From the NCBI GenBank assembly GCA_902562015.1, contig CACERX010000062.1, forward strand, positions 1 to 5,999: DNA of 5,999 nucleotides. The letters are read 5' to 3'. Shown in pieces: positions 5,895 through 5,999 of the stretch. Under the pieces are notes generated by a model. That model was given only the letters and a program-made list of their open reading frames with translations. It was not told the origin of the DNA and did no database searches. This stretch comes from an uncultured SAR324 cluster bacterium. GTDB lineage: Bacteria > SAR324 > NAC60-12. A program made the position numbers and the translations under genes. Position 1 is the first letter of the stretch; each line of letters starts with the position of its first letter.

Positions 5895-5999
5895 TTATGA
5901 ATTCTCTTTTCTTGCACCAAATACAGTGTGAATTATTTTAGAAGGTTTCACTATTCCTACAGTTTTGTTATTAGAATCGATAACTTGTACAGGCTTTTC
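5895..5999 (-). CDS. ProV/TmoV-type ABC transporter ATPase, C-terminal CBS-domain end only (partial)
   Basis: An open frame enters from the window edge and ends with TAA at 5897-5895, encoding 34 residues (EKPVQVIDSNNKTVGIVKPS and then KIIHTVFGARKENS). The pattern PVxVxDxNxxxVGIVxxxxI is the closing strand-helix of a CBS domain, which is how ProV/OpuAA-type ATPases of betaine importers end. The permease ATG follows after 4 nt on the same strand, so ATPase and permease form one operon. The nucleotide-binding domain lies outside the window, so the call rests on the CBS signature plus position. A different CBS protein is possible but unlikely. Confidence 0.7.
   Translation of the reverse strand, partial: EKPVQVIDSNNKTVGIVKPSKIIHTVFGARKENS

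Noticed and set aside
1..5999. CRISPR array, insertion sequence, tRNA or phage-derived genes
   Set aside because: No regularly spaced direct repeats, transposase motifs, terminal inverted repeats or cloverleaf sequences were seen.

Overview
The window looks like a methylated-amine / nitrogen gene cluster from a moderately AT-rich Gram-negative, probably marine, bacterium. Support comes from GlxC/GlxD-type glutamate-synthase-like subunits, a divergent ammonium transporter and a ProXWV/TmoXWV-type ABC importer for quaternary amines, found side by side. This combination is known from marine bacteria that import TMAO, trimethylamine or glycine betaine and process methylamine through N-methylglutamate. 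Lineage cannot be fixed from this sequence; SAR11, SAR116, SAR324 and marine Gammaproteobacteria are all conceivable.

Layout. Positions 1-1749 (+) hold the 3' part of glxC and a complete glxD, closed by a hairpin terminator at about 1801-1834. Positions 1874-3442 (-) hold a complete amt-family gene followed by a 68-aa single-span membrane protein, a likely two-gene unit. A 318-bp divergent control region (3443-3760) carries two back-to-back sigma70-type promoters. They are exactly symmetric about a 21-bp palindrome that contains both -35 boxes. Positions 3761-4573 (+) encode a periplasmic binding protein of the ProX/OpuAC/TmoX type. Positions 4502-5890 (-) encode a large ProW-type permease, preceded on the same strand by the last 34 codons (CBS-domain end) of a ProV-type ATPase.

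How the genes would work together: the ABC system imports a methylated amine or betaine. GlxC/GlxD, with a GlxB-type amidotransferase subunit expected upstream, would act on the resulting methylamine or glutamine as N-methylglutamate synthase or a related enzyme. Amt would move ammonium or methylammonium.

The most striking observation is at 4520-4525. The binding-protein gene and the permease gene run into each other head-on, and both lose their expected C-terminal parts at the same A6 tract. A normal co-directional transporter operon appears to have been joined to an inverted copy of part of itself. This is either a genuine inversion or, more likely, an amplification/assembly chimera. The two transporter proteins as written are therefore probably not the natural full-length products.
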